Assembly: GCF_018860505.1 (NCBI RefSeq)
Contig: NZ_JAHKPU010000017.1
Span: 79,096 to 143,095 of the forward strand
Length of the DNA stretch: 64,000 nt
Reading direction: 5' to 3'
From: Pacificibacter marinus
GTDB lineage: Bacteria > Pseudomonadota > Alphaproteobacteria > Rhodobacterales > Rhodobacteraceae
Both the position numbers and the translations under genes were made by a program. The first letter of the stretch is position 1, and each line of letters starts with the position of its first letter. The notes under the pieces were generated by a model, which searched no databases, was not told where the DNA came from, and saw only the letters and a program-made list of their open reading frames with translations. Positions 1 through 8,408 of the stretch are shown here, piece after piece.

Positions 1-749
1 TGGCGATCCCAAACCAAATTGCCGATATAGAGCTCGTTGTTGAGAATACCGGTGCCGCGTTTCCAGTTGCCCATGATTGTAGAGGGCCCCCATGTGCCTG
101 CGCCTTTCCCTGTGCCTGTGGTGATGCCATCAGCGTTCAAGCCTGCCGCAATCGTGCGCGCCGAATGGCCGGCATCATATTCTTTGAAAATACGTTCAAC
201 GACAGCGGCCTGATCGGGATCAATGTCACGTTCACCCGTGACGGGGGTGCCATCCTCGTTAAAGGCGCGTCTGACGCGGTAGCCATAGCTGATCCCGCCT
301 GCAGATTTACCTTTGCGCACACGGCCCTCAAGACCGCGGTGTGTTTTGGCCGCGAGGTCTTTTAAGAACATCGCGGACAATACACCGTTAATGCCGATAT
401 GCATCTCGCTCACATCGCCTTGCGATACCGTCACGATACGAATGCCTCGATATTGCATTTGCTTTAAGAAGCCAGAAATGTGTTCTTGGTCACGGCTGAT
501 ACGATCGAGGCTTTCTGCCACAACCACGTCGAAAAGGCCGTTGCGGGCATCTTCGAGGAGGTTTTGGTAGCCTGGCCTTTGTAGGGATGCGCCGGAAATC
601 GCCGCATCGGAATAGTCATTCGTCGCGGTCCAGCCGCGATCTGCAATCAGCCTGTGGCAGATGCGTTGTTGATCCTCAATTGAGGCATCCGATTGCATGT
701 CTGTCGAATACCGGGCGTAGGTGACAACGCGAAGAGGTTGGTCGGTCAT
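1..749 (-). CDS. Serine recombinase, copy A (N-terminal part; runs off left edge)
   Basis: This is the first ~249 codons of a large serine recombinase, nearly identical to the intact gene at 8771-10480 (offset 9731 bases). It starts at the ATG complementary to 747-749, behind a GGAGGAG ribosome site. The resolvase domain is visible, with the nucleophile serine in the YARYS motif at residue 15, followed by the start of the recombinase DNA-binding domain. A few substitutions separate the copies, for example Trp-Thr here against Trp-Ser in the other, and Leu against Phe in the GF[L/F]KQMQ motif. The C-terminal half lies outside the window, so I cannot say whether this copy is intact. Confidence 0.9.
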   Translation of the reverse strand, partial: MTDQPLRVVTYARYSTDMQSDASIEDQQRICHRLIADRGWTATNDYSDAAISGASLQRPGYQNLLEDARNGLFDVVVAESLDRISRDQEHISGFLKQMQYRGIRIVTVSQGDVSEMHIGINGVLSAMFLKDLAAKTHRGLEGRVRKGKSAGGISYGYRVRRAFNEDGTPVTGERDIDPDQAAVVERIFKEYDAGHSARTIAAGLNADGITTGTGKGAGTWGPSTIMGNWKRGTGILNNELYIGNLVWDR

Positions 750-753
750 GATA

Positions 754-945
754 TTACTCCTCCGAAGGTGTGTTTTGTTGGGCTGCGATATCGGCCATTG
801 CTGTTTGCCGCGCCAACAGGCGCACGATTGTGATCAGGCTGGGATGAGGGTCGGCGGGCGAGCCGCCAGAAGACACAGCGGCAGCGACGGGCGGCACTTC
901 TGCCACCTCCTTGTCGCTTGCGTGTGTCTTTTGGTCCCGTGCCAT
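754..945 (-). CDS. Small protein upstream of recombinase, copy A (63 aa)
   Basis: Hypothetical 63-residue protein whose stop codon lies inside the ribosome site of the recombinase, so the two are probably translated together. It is polar and Ala/Pro-rich for the first 40 residues, then has the basic segment IVRLLARQTAMADIAAQQ, which may be a helix. The copy at 10485-10676 has the same length with about nine residue changes and no frame break, which argues for a real coding gene under selection. The role is unknown; by position it could be a recombinase accessory or directionality factor, which is inference. A longer overlapping frame (746-1060) is less convincing. Confidence 0.55.
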   Translation of the reverse strand: MARDQKTHASDKEVAEVPPVAAAVSSGGSPADPHPSLITIVRLLARQTAMADIAAQQNTPSEE

Positions 946-1399
946 TGGCCGAGGTCTCCCGCCCGTTCCGGCGCTGCGCCGGACGGTTTAAAGTGATGTA
1001 TTTGAAGCCGGAGATGTGTCCGGCGGTGTGGGTATCACTATACTGCATCGGGGACCTCATGGGGGGCGCTAAGCGACTGAAACTATGCGCTGAATGTCGG
1101 AATGTTGTGGATAACTGGCGTGTCGAAAAACTTTACCTCACTTTCGAAGCATTAAAATAGCTATAAAAAATCAACTCTTAAAAAGCTGGAAAAAATCCGG
1201 ATTTTATCTGTCTGCTCTAAAACTTAAAAAACTAAAAATCTCTCGTCTGCCTGTTTGTAAAAAACCGAAAAAAATCATCTGTTCTTTTTAAGACGAAACC
1301 CAAAAACTGGAAAAATCCTTCAAAAACCGAGAAACTGAAAAACAAACAAACCAAAATAACGCGCACCATAAAATGACCCAGACGCTGATCCTATCTTTT
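946..1399. other. Recombinase 5' region and A-tract-rich spacer, copy A
   Basis: No gene is supportable here. It begins with a 7-bp-stem hairpin (967-983, TCCGGCG/CGCCGGA). From about 1150 to 1370 it becomes strongly A-rich, with repeated runs of four to seven A spaced by short CTGG, CCGA or CTGA cores. This is the pattern of intrinsically curved DNA. The equivalent stretch of copy B is 10677-11130 and is clearly homologous but diverged in a short patch at about 1135-1155 versus 10866-10898. Confidence 0.5.
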
Positions 1400-1741
1400 C
1401 TATGTGAACTGCCTTTTTGATTTGTTTGCCTTCTTTATGCACCTTTCTCCCCCCAGCCTTGGCGGTTCGCGCGGGATTTGATGTGGCGCGGTGATCTGTG
1501 CGCAGGTCTGCGTCTTGACGCTGACGGGCGTGACGTCGCGCAACCAAGGCTCGATCTCAGCGGCGCGCATTGAGCGGTGGTGCAGGAGTTCGCCAGCCAA
1601 GGCTTCGAGCTGATCGCGATAGTCTGCGAGCAGTTTGGTTGCGCGTTGCTCTGCGTGGTCCAAACGGTGGCGCACACGGTCGCGAAGTCTGGGTGTGGCG
1701 CGCAGGGCCTCATGTGGTTTGGCGTGCCAAACAGGACCTGC
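1400..1741 (-). pseudogene. Truncated FtsH-like AAA protease, copy A (C-terminal end only)
   Basis: The minus strand encodes only the last ~110 residues of the FtsH-like protein that is intact at 11424-13556 (shared stretch from PVWHAKP to PPRLG). Homology stops abruptly at 1741; the next base begins an IS3-type terminal repeat (1742 onward), so the gene was cut by an insertion and its ATPase and protease parts are absent. The 3' end is also altered: where the intact gene stops after PPRLG, a sequence change here adds about 16 unrelated residues. Non-functional. Confidence 0.85.
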
Positions 1742-1884
1742 TGGTCTTGCCACGGTTTAGTTCCGGTCTCTTTCGAGCAATGTTTGCTATGAAGGAGATT
1801 AAGAATGGCAACGAGATACACACTCGAGTTTCGGCGTGATGCAGTGTGGATCTGTCACGCTTTTGTGCCGCTCCGAGTGCTCGT

Positions 1885-2040
1885 TTAGGCCACCTTCCGT
1901 TCGAAAGCGAAAGAGCTTTTCCAGCCCAATGCTGAATGACGGCGGCGTGGATTTACGCGGCCGTTGATGTATTCGAAGATCGCCATCTCAGCCTTCCGCC
2001 GCGTCTCCCAAGGATGCCGCCAGATAAGTTCAGCTTTGAT
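1885..2040 (-). pseudogene. IS3-family transposase OrfB, C-terminal fragment
   Basis: The minus strand reads IKAELIWRHPWETRRKAEMA, then FEYINGRVNPRRRHSALGWK, SSFAFERKVA and a stop. This is the highly characteristic C-terminal block of IS3-group OrfB transposases (integrase core end, final catalytic helix). It is interrupted just upstream by an in-frame stop at about 2041, where an internal deletion joins it to OrfB N-terminal sequence. Confidence 0.85.
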
Positions 2041-2052
2041 CACTGCCTGTCA

Positions 2053-2322
2053 GGGTATTGCGCAGCAATGTCCCGAGAAGACATTTCTGGTTTGGAGCAA
2101 TATTGAACTTATGAACGCTATCGGTTGTAACCTTGTGTTTACGGGTCCGTACGACAGATATGCCGTTCTGATGCAGTGACGAGGGTTCCGCAAATGATCT
2201 GGGGGATCATTTGCCAGAGGGACACGGCCAACACGACGATGCCCCACATTCAAACCAATCTCTTTCAACTCTTCGGTCATACGAGGGCGGCCACTCTCGG
2301 GACATTGCTGCGCATAACCCTG
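2053..2322. repeat. 26-bp inverted repeat pair in IS3 remnant
   Basis: AGGGTATTGCGCAGCAATG... (2053-2078) is repeated in inverted orientation at 2297-2322 with one small transposition of bases. The arms flank the OrfB N-terminal fragment. They are not the IS terminal repeats seen at 1742 and 1848, so they probably arose by duplication/inversion during decay of the element. Confidence 0.6.
2078..2300 (-). pseudogene. IS3-family transposase OrfB, N-terminal fragment
   Basis: The minus strand encodes SGRPRMTEELKEIGLNVGHR (HTH_21-type region of OrfB). After a frameshift it continues with HQNGISVVRTRKHKVTTDS, then VHKFNIAPNQKC. In intact elements these are contiguous and followed by the DDE catalytic core, which is missing here. 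It is flanked by a near-perfect 26-bp inverted repeat (2053-2078 and 2297-2322). Confidence 0.75.
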
Positions 2323-2644
2323 CCGTGCAGTGGATAGTCAGTCTCCTTTGATAGAATTTACTGCAGCCAAGGAGAGATGTTCGTGCAAAGTCGCCATGCG
2401 ATGATGTAAAGGCTGTACCCTCAGCAATTTGACAGACCAGCTGCATGACGGGGTACCGCATACCTTTTCCGTTGCATCCAACCGTTGAAATTCATTTGGC
2501 CTTAATGGCAATCATTGCTCGTAAAAGGGCGCAGCTATTCTGCGCTAAGCCATGTTTGTTGCCTATTTTTCACGTGTTATTATTAATATCGTTACAATGA
2601 CTGCCTATTTCGTACCTTAACGAAACTGCAATTAGTATTGCAAA
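2323..2644. other. Intergenic leader before ugpB
   Basis: No convincing gene. It contains the putative ugp promoter region: an AT-rich stretch at 2560-2600 and a palindrome at 2608-2625, with the first ugp start at 2645. Confidence 0.4.
2608..2625. promoter_or_regulatory. Palindrome upstream of ugpB (candidate RpiR-family operator)
   Basis: TTTCGT-ACCTTA-ACGAAA is a perfect 6-bp inverted repeat 20 bases before the first start codon. The operon ends with an RpiR-type regulator (7527-8408), so this is a reasonable operator for it; assignment is inference. Confidence 0.45.
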
Positions 2645-3916
2645 ATGGGTGTTAAAATGATTGCACATATCAAGAATATTACAAGCGCAGGGCTGCTGGC
2701 TTTGCTGGGGTCAACGACTTTAGCCGCGGCGGATGTGACCGTTGAATTCTGGCACAGTTTTGGTGGATCTTCTGGTGATGCGCTGAACCGTATCATTGAA
2801 AACTTTGAAGCGGAAAACGCAGATATCAAAATTGATGCGCAAGAGATCGGCAACTACAACGACATCGTCACGAAACTTCAAGCGGCGATCCCTGCGCGGC
2901 GCGCGCCTGATGCGGTGATCATGGAAGTCACACGATACGGTTTGTTCGCGGACCGCGGTGTGTTGAAAGATTTGACAGCCTATGTTGACGCAGATCCGCT
3001 TAAAGATGATCTGTTCAACTTCGCGCGCGAAGTCGGCGTGTATGAAGGCAAAAACTACATTGTACCGTTCAATTCCTCGACGCCAGTTTTGTATTTCAAC
3101 AAAGCGATTTTCCAACAAGCTGGCCTTGACGAAAACACACCTTTGAACACGTATGATGACCTGTTGGCTGCGGCGAAACAGATCACAGAAACGCTTGGCG
3201 ATGAAGGTATTTCTGGCATCGCCGCTCCTGGGCAATTTGCGCGCTGGGGTCTGGTCATGGACAATGACAGCGACCTGATCGATAGCGTTTCTGGCGATAT
3301 TTTGCTCGACGCACCAAATACGATCGAAGCCTATGAATTTATGGCGTCGCTGGTGCATGAGCACAAGGTTGCTTCGCCCGATGGTGTGACCAAAGAAAAC
3401 AACGGTCGTGATGCATTCTTGGCTGGAAAAGTTGGTATGATGATCAACTCGACTGGCAACTACGGGCGCTCGACGTCAGCTTTGGGTGACGATTTGGCTG
3501 TCGTGCCGATGCCGTGCAATAAGGTCTGCGCCGTGCCAATCGGCGGGGCAGGGATCGGTATTTTGTCTACATCTGAACAAGAGGTTCAAGACGCGGCATA
3601 TAAGTTCATCAGCTTTGCTGCCTCTCCTGAATCCAATGCATTGTGGTTCTCAGAGACGGGTTACATGCCGATCAATAAAAATACCGCAGGGCAACCTCTT
3701 GCGATAGAAGCGTTGGCTGAAAAGCCCGGCATCGATGTGGCCATCAACCAACTTGATGTTGCACGCGGACGCCCCCGTCCTCCGGTCGTGACATGGATGC
3801 GCGCCTCTGAATATGATCTATGGCAAGCTATGGCGTTGGGCCAACGCGAAGTCCCAGACGTCTTGAACGAGTTTGCTGAACGCACACGCGCAGAAGCTGA
3901 ACGTCTTAAAAAATAA
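2645..3916 (+). CDS. ugpB: sn-Glycerol-3-phosphate ABC transporter, substrate-binding protein
   Basis: Periplasmic binding protein (423 aa, close to the usual ~430-440 of UgpB) of the carbohydrate-uptake-1 family. It starts with a Sec signal peptide (basic start, hydrophobic core SAGLLALLGSTTLAAA), and the mature protein begins near DVTVEFWHSFGG, a typical family opening. Operon partners are two permeases, a glycerophosphodiesterase and an ATPase, in the order B-A-E-Q-C. This supports uptake of glycerol-3-phosphate or glycerophosphodiesters as a phosphorus or carbon source. Start: ATG 2645 is the longest; ATG 2657 (MIAHIK) is a good alternative since neither has a strong ribosome site. A hairpin follows the stop. 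Confidence 0.9.
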   Translation: MGVKMIAHIKNITSAGLLALLGSTTLAAADVTVEFWHSFGGSSGDALNRIIENFEAENADIKIDAQEIGNYNDIVTKLQAAIPARRAPDAVIMEVTRYGLFADRGVLKDLTAYVDADPLKDDLFNFAREVGVYEGKNYIVPFNSSTPVLYFNKAIFQQAGLDENTPLNTYDDLLAAAKQITETLGDEGISGIAAPGQFARWGLVMDNDSDLIDSVSGDILLDAPNTIEAYEFMASLVHEHKVASPDGVTKENNGRDAFLAGKVGMMINSTGNYGRSTSALGDDLAVVPMPCNKVCAVPIGGAGIGILSTSEQEVQDAAYKFISFAASPESNALWFSETGYMPINKNTAGQPLAIEALAEKPGIDVAINQLDVARGRPRPPVVTWMRASEYDLWQAMALGQREVPDVLNEFAERTRAEAERLKK

Positions 3917-3933
3917 GCCGTAACTTAACAAAC

Positions 3934-3965
3934 AAACGAGGCTCCAATGCGTTGGGGCCTCGTTT
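3934..3965 (+). terminator. Hairpin between ugpB and ugpA
   Basis: AAACGAGGC...TTGGGGCCTCGTTT forms a 14-pair stem with a TGCG loop and a short T-run. Located after the binding-protein gene and before the permease, it is best read as a partial terminator/mRNA stabiliser giving excess binding protein. Confidence 0.7.
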
Positions 3966-3986
3966 CATGATTTGGAAGGCCACTTT

Positions 3987-4856
3987 ATGTTACGCCGTAT
4001 GACGCCCTATCTTTTTGTGCTGCCGCTGCTCGGATTTATCGCGGTGTTCACCTATATCCCGATCGTTCAAAGCATGAACCTTAGCCTGCGCGAATGGGAC
4101 TTTCTATCGCCGACCAAACCTTACGTGGGGTTTGATAATTATCGCCTGCTTTTGGACAGTCGAGAATTTTGGAACGCTCTGCGCGTGACGGCGATCTTTG
4201 CGATTATATCGGTGCCGCTGCGTTTGCTTTTGGCACTGTTCATCGCCAATCAACTTTTGCGTGAAACTTTGGTGTCGCGCTTGATGCGAGGCGCGCTGTT
4301 TTTGCCATCTGTCACGTCGACCGTTGCCATCGGCGTGGTGTTTTCTTGGGTCTTTTCGACAGATTACGGCATGATGAATGCGCTGTTGTCGAGCTTTGGT
4401 CTGCCAAAAGTGGCATGGTTGCAAGAGCCGCATGTTGCCTTGTGGGTGTTGATCTTTGTCAATACCTGGAAGCAACTTGGCTACGACATCATTATTTACA
4501 TCGCGGGCCTGCAAGCAATTGCGCCTGAACTGTATGACGCAGCGGCTGTTGATGGGGGGCGCAAGGCCCATGTCTTTCGTCGCATCACGGTGCCGCTTGT
4601 GATGCCGACAACGTATTTCTTGCTGATGATTTCAGTGATCGAAGCTTTTCAAGTTTTCACCATAGTTGACGTCATGACCAAAGGCGGGCCTGCGGGGGCG
4701 ACGGATATGTTGGTCAATATGTTGTACCGCGTGGGGTTCAATCTGTTCGACATCGGTGTGGGATCTGCCTTGGCAGTGTTGCTATTCGCATTCCTTATCA
4801 CATTGGCGGTGGTCAAATCCCGCGTTATTGGGCGAAAGGTACATTATGAAGCCTGA
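3987..4856 (+). CDS. ugpA: sn-Glycerol-3-phosphate ABC transporter, permease A
   Basis: Inner-membrane permease of 289 aa with six predicted hydrophobic segments, the first at the N-terminus (PYLFVLPLLGFIAVF). The EAA loop that contacts the ATPase is visible near residues 190-210 (ELYDAAAVDGG...F..ITVPL). The start is ATG 3987, placed after a GGAAGG ribosome site; a TTG 15 bases upstream lies before that site and is rejected. It overlaps the next gene by 11 bases. Pairs with UgpE and UgpC to import G3P or glycerophosphodiesters bound by UgpB. Confidence 0.9.
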   Translation: MLRRMTPYLFVLPLLGFIAVFTYIPIVQSMNLSLREWDFLSPTKPYVGFDNYRLLLDSREFWNALRVTAIFAIISVPLRLLLALFIANQLLRETLVSRLMRGALFLPSVTSTVAIGVVFSWVFSTDYGMMNALLSSFGLPKVAWLQEPHVALWVLIFVNTWKQLGYDIIIYIAGLQAIAPELYDAAAVDGGRKAHVFRRITVPLVMPTTYFLLMISVIEAFQVFTIVDVMTKGGPAGATDMLVNMLYRVGFNLFDIGVGSALAVLLFAFLITLAVVKSRVIGRKVHYEA

Positions 4857-5655
4857 AAATCCATTTTTGGCTGTCCTTGCGCTGGCCGCTGGTCTGCTGT
4901 TTTTGTCGCCTGTTTTGTATTCCATCTGGATGTCGTTTCAGACGGCTGATGCATACTACACGGGCAATATAGAGTTTACCTTTCACAACTATGAGATGGC
5001 GATCGGACAATATAATTTTGCGCGCTATCTGGTGAATTCGGTGATCGTGTCCGGACTTGTGACGCTCATTGGTTTGGCAGTCGCTACCTGTGCCGCGTTT
5101 GCCTTTGCGCGCTATACATTTCCGGGAAGCAATCTGTTGTTTGGGGCTGTCGTGGCGACATTGATGATCCCAAGTCATATCACTTTGATCCCGAACTATC
5201 TAACGCTGGCCAAGGCGGGTCTGCTGGATACCTATGCGGGATTGGTTTTGCCCGCGGTGTCTAATGGATTTGCGGCCTTTTTCTTGCGCCAATATATTCG
5301 CGGCATCCCGCGCGCGCTGGATGAAGCGGCGTATATGGATGGGGCATCGCCTTTGAAGGTGCTGTGGCGGGTGATCATTCCGCTGTCAAAGCCCGCAATC
5401 CTGTCAATGGGGCTCTATATTTTTATCTCGGAGTGGAACAATTATATTTGGCCGCTTGTCGCGATTGGGCGCGAAGATCTTTACACATTGCAGATCGGTT
5501 TGGCACGCCTGTACCGCGTGAATCCGGGCGAAGATATCATCGATTGGCCGCTGGTTATGGCGGCCTCAACCATCACCATTTTACCCGTTCTTGTTGGTTT
5601 CATCTTGGTCGAACGTCATTTGATACGCGGCATGATGATGGGAGCCGTAAAATGA
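4846..5655 (+). CDS. ugpE: sn-Glycerol-3-phosphate ABC transporter, permease E
   Basis: Second inner-membrane permease, 269 aa, with an N-terminal transmembrane helix (PFLAVLALAAGLLFLSPVLY), several further hydrophobic segments and an EAA loop (LDEAAYMDGASPLKVLWRVIIPLSKP). Starts at ATG 4846 inside the end of ugpA (11-base overlap), which implies translational coupling. Its TGA overlaps the ATG of the following phosphodiesterase gene. Confidence 0.9.
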   Translation: MKPENPFLAVLALAAGLLFLSPVLYSIWMSFQTADAYYTGNIEFTFHNYEMAIGQYNFARYLVNSVIVSGLVTLIGLAVATCAAFAFARYTFPGSNLLFGAVVATLMIPSHITLIPNYLTLAKAGLLDTYAGLVLPAVSNGFAAFFLRQYIRGIPRALDEAAYMDGASPLKVLWRVIIPLSKPAILSMGLYIFISEWNNYIWPLVAIGREDLYTLQIGLARLYRVNPGEDIIDWPLVMAASTITILPVLVGFILVERHLIRGMMMGAVK

Positions 5656-6425
5656 CGCACATTAGGATTAGTAATATGACACGCATTGCATCGCATCGTG
5701 GTGGCACGCTGGAGTATGGTGACAGCACGCCTTTTGGGTTTCGTGCAACGGCGTCCCTGCCGCTGGAGGAGGTCGAGTTTGACCTGCACCCTAGCAAAGA
5801 TGGTGCTATCATGGTGCATCATGACCCGACACTTGATCGCACAACAGATCGCACTGGGGCGCTAAACGCCCTTACTGAGGCCGAAATTCGTGCCGCAACC
5901 ATCGACTATGGCATTGATGAACATCCCATATCGCTCAAAGAGCTTTGCGCGTTATATCAGCAGAGTTCGGTAAATTTCAGGTGTGAATTTAAGCCAGATC
6001 GAAACGGCGCGCCTTATGAGAATTTTGTGCCAAAAGTAATCACGGAGCTGTCTCACAACGCCATGTTAGAACGTACAGTTTTCTCGTCCTTTTTGATTGC
6101 CAACCTTGATGAGATCAAGCGCCACACAGCGCGTCCTTGTCTGTGGCTTGTCAGCCCAGCAGTGCAGAAACAATTGGGGGTGGCGACAGTGATTGACGTG
6201 GCAAAACAGCATGACATCCCTGAGATTGGATTGAACATCGATCACGTCAGTGAAGATGTGATGATGCAGGTGACAGACGCTGGTTTAAACTTTGGGTGTT
6301 GGGCCGCACATACGGAACCCCAGATCAGAAAAGCGTTGGCTCTGCGAGCCAAAGTGTTCACAACAGACCGCCCCAATCTGGCGATTGCGGTGCGCAAAGC
6401 ATTTATGCAAGAGGCAGCCCAATGA
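5652..6425 (+). CDS. ugpQ: Glycerophosphodiester phosphodiesterase
   Basis: Cytoplasmic phosphodiesterase, 257 aa, that would hydrolyse imported glycerophosphodiesters to G3P plus alcohol. The GDPD fold signatures are present: ASHRGG near residue 15 (catalytic His), VEFDLHPSKDG with metal-binding acidic residues, VHHDPTLDRTT (second catalytic His), and FRCEFKP. The start ATG 5652 overlaps the ugpE stop (ATGA), and its own stop overlaps ugpC the same way. No signal peptide, consistent with a cytoplasmic UgpQ rather than a periplasmic GlpQ. Confidence 0.9.
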   Translation: MTHIRISNMTRIASHRGGTLEYGDSTPFGFRATASLPLEEVEFDLHPSKDGAIMVHHDPTLDRTTDRTGALNALTEAEIRAATIDYGIDEHPISLKELCALYQQSSVNFRCEFKPDRNGAPYENFVPKVITELSHNAMLERTVFSSFLIANLDEIKRHTARPCLWLVSPAVQKQLGVATVIDVAKQHDIPEIGLNIDHVSEDVMMQVTDAGLNFGCWAAHTEPQIRKALALRAKVFTTDRPNLAIAVRKAFMQEAAQ

Positions 6426-7501
6426 GCGCGATCACTTTGAAAGACATTCGTAAATCCTATGCGGGCGGGCCACAGATTTTACATGGCGTATCCATGGATA
6501 TCCAGCACGGCGAATTCATTGTTATCGTTGGTCCTTCGGGATGCGGAAAGTCCACGTTGTTGCGGCTATTGGCGGGGCTTGACCCCTGTGAGCAAGGTGA
6601 ACTTTTGATTGATGGCAAACGGGCGAATGACCTGCCGCCACAAGATCGGGACATCGGGATGATCTTTCAAAACTATGCGCTGTATCCGCATATGACGGTT
6701 TTGGAAAATATCGCTTTTGGATTAGAACTGCGCAAAGTGCCAAAAGTGGAACGCCTAAAACGAGCTCGATCTGTGGCTGAAACATTGCAGCTTACATCGT
6801 ATCTGGATCGCAAGCCGGGCGCGCTGTCTGGAGGGCAACGCCAGCGAGTTGCAATGGGGCGTGCAATGGCGCGTGATTGTTCGACGTTCTTAATGGATGA
6901 GCCTTTGTCAAATCTGGACAATGCACTACGGGTTGCCATGCGCACTGAAATTAAAGACTTGCACCGTCAACTTGGGGCGACGATCATCTATGTGACTCAC
7001 GATCAAACCGAGGCTTTATCATTGGCTGATCGTGTCGCGGTGATGAAGGACGGACATCTACAGCAATTCGATACACCAGATATGATTTACGATCAGCCGG
7101 TCAATCGCTTTGTTGCTGGCTTTTTAGGCTCGCCTGCCATGAATTTTGTTCCCGCTGACTGTATCGATGATTGGGGGGGCGAGCGTAATATCGATGTTGG
7201 GTTCCGGCCTGAGGCTTTGAGCTTAAATCGCAGTCCTGTCAGTGGACCTTCTATCACTGCGCGCGTCGTTTTGACCGAAATGACAGGGGCGACTTTCATC
7301 GTACACTGCGAAAGTGAAGCTGGCCGACTGTCAGCCGTTGTGGCGCGAGGCGAAGAATTGCCGCATGAAGGGGATACCATATGGCTGTCATTAGATCCTT
7401 CGCAAGCACTGTGCTTTGATGCTATATCTGGGGTTAGATTAGACCTTCCAGTGATGCATCACTCTCAGATGCCCAAAACGCATGTAAAAGAGACTGCCTG
7501 A
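6422..7501 (+). CDS. ugpC: sn-Glycerol-3-phosphate ABC transporter, ATP-binding protein
   Basis: ATPase of 359 aa with Walker A GPSGCGKST (about residues 37-45), Q-loop, signature LSGGQRQR, Walker B FLMDEPLSN, H-loop (THDQTEA) and a C-terminal TOBE-type extension, as in the MalK/UgpC group. It starts at ATG 6422, which overlaps the ugpQ stop. It energises the UgpA/UgpE channel. MalK-type C-terminal domains often take regulatory input; none is visible in this sequence alone. Confidence 0.9.
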   Translation: MSAITLKDIRKSYAGGPQILHGVSMDIQHGEFIVIVGPSGCGKSTLLRLLAGLDPCEQGELLIDGKRANDLPPQDRDIGMIFQNYALYPHMTVLENIAFGLELRKVPKVERLKRARSVAETLQLTSYLDRKPGALSGGQRQRVAMGRAMARDCSTFLMDEPLSNLDNALRVAMRTEIKDLHRQLGATIIYVTHDQTEALSLADRVAVMKDGHLQQFDTPDMIYDQPVNRFVAGFLGSPAMNFVPADCIDDWGGERNIDVGFRPEALSLNRSPVSGPSITARVVLTEMTGATFIVHCESEAGRLSAVVARGEELPHEGDTIWLSLDPSQALCFDAISGVRLDLPVMHHSQMPKTHVKETA

Positions 7502-7526
7502 TGTTCCGCAGCGGTGAAATTCATTT

Positions 7527-8408
7527 ATGATTGATCGACATAATCCCCCCACGGACCTCTCTCAACTTATCACTCAGCATTTTGGAAAGTTAACGGATGC
7601 TGATACGCGCCTTCTTAAGGTTTTAACCAGCGACCCGATCCGCGGGGCATTCGAAAATAGTACCGAAGTGGCGTCGCGGGCAGGGGTGCATCCCGCATCG
7701 GCTATGCGCCTTGCGCGGCGTTTGGGGTTCAAAGGCTATCCTGAATTTCGAACCTTTATGCAAACCAGCTTGATGGGGGGGCAAGATGAGTTTGCAGATC
7801 CGACAGCGCGGATCGCTGCACGACTTGCGCGCGCGGGTGAGGGGGGGCTGCTGTCATCGCTTATCGACAGTGAAGTGTCTGCTCTTGAACATTTACGCGA
7901 TACCGTGACCGATGCGCAAATCCGCGTTTTTTCTGAGGTTCTTTACAATGCACGGCGCATTTTTACAGTTGGAACAAGCCATGGAACGGCACTCGCAAAA
8001 TTGATTGCATTGCGTCTTCGGCGTTCTGGCTACGAGGCAATTGATTTGGGCAGCGTAGAACAGCAACAGGTAGAATGGGTTTACACGATGGGGCCCCGTG
8101 ATGTTCTGTTCTTGAGCTGCTTTCGTGGCACCACAACGCAGCTCAAACACCTTACAGATTTAGCCGGTGAGCGTGATGCCGCGTGCCTCATCCTTTGTGA
8201 TGTTGAAGATACTCGCATAAAGGGGGCTAAAAATAGTCAGATATGCGTCTCGCGAGGGGGGGCAGGGGAATCCCAGTCTTTGGTCGTTCCTATGACCATA
8301 GCCAACACAATCATCCTTGATCTTGCAAGCATCGATGCCGGAAAAACCATGCGGTCTTTAAATACTTTCAAGCGGGTGAGAGAAGACCTTAATCGCGTGA
8401 TAAAATAG
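7527..8408 (+). CDS. RpiR-family transcriptional regulator (HTH + SIS)
   Basis: A 293-aa regulator with an N-terminal RpiR helix-turn-helix (residues ~10-85, containing ASRAGVHPASAMRLARRLGF) and a C-terminal SIS sugar-phosphate-binding domain (IFTVGTSHGTALAKLIALRL). It lies 25 bases after ugpC on the same strand, so it is likely the local regulator of the ugp genes with a phosphorylated ligand such as G3P. That ligand is inferred. The 2608-2625 palindrome is a possible target. Confidence 0.85.
   Translation: MIDRHNPPTDLSQLITQHFGKLTDADTRLLKVLTSDPIRGAFENSTEVASRAGVHPASAMRLARRLGFKGYPEFRTFMQTSLMGGQDEFADPTARIAARLARAGEGGLLSSLIDSEVSALEHLRDTVTDAQIRVFSEVLYNARRIFTVGTSHGTALAKLIALRLRRSGYEAIDLGSVEQQQVEWVYTMGPRDVLFLSCFRGTTTQLKHLTDLAGERDAACLILCDVEDTRIKGAKNSQICVSRGGAGESQSLVVPMTIANTIILDLASIDAGKTMRSLNTFKRVREDLNRVIK

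Larger units (their letters stand above)
1742..2322. mobile_element. Scrambled IS3-family remnant
   Basis: At 1742-1770 there is a terminal repeat (TGGTCTTGCCACGGTTT...). A ribosome site follows, and at 1805 an OrfA start (MATRYTLEFRRDAV) that breaks off near 1847. At 1848-1874 a second, inverted copy of the terminal repeat appears (TGGATCTGTCACGCTTTT). From there the minus strand carries the OrfB C-terminus (stop 1885-1887) and then, further right, OrfB N-terminal sequence (2078-2300) with the DDE core deleted. The arrangement means two IS copies, or one rearranged copy, have been fused and internally deleted. Not mobile by itself. Confidence 0.8.

Noticed and set aside
746..1060. 104-codon minus-strand frame next to recombinase copy A (also 10477-10791)
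   Set aside because: Overlaps the better-supported 63-aa gene in another frame and has no ribosome site; low-complexity Arg/Gly-rich product.
2720..3364. 214-codon minus-strand frame
   Set aside because: Antisense to ugpB; no ribosome site or domain.
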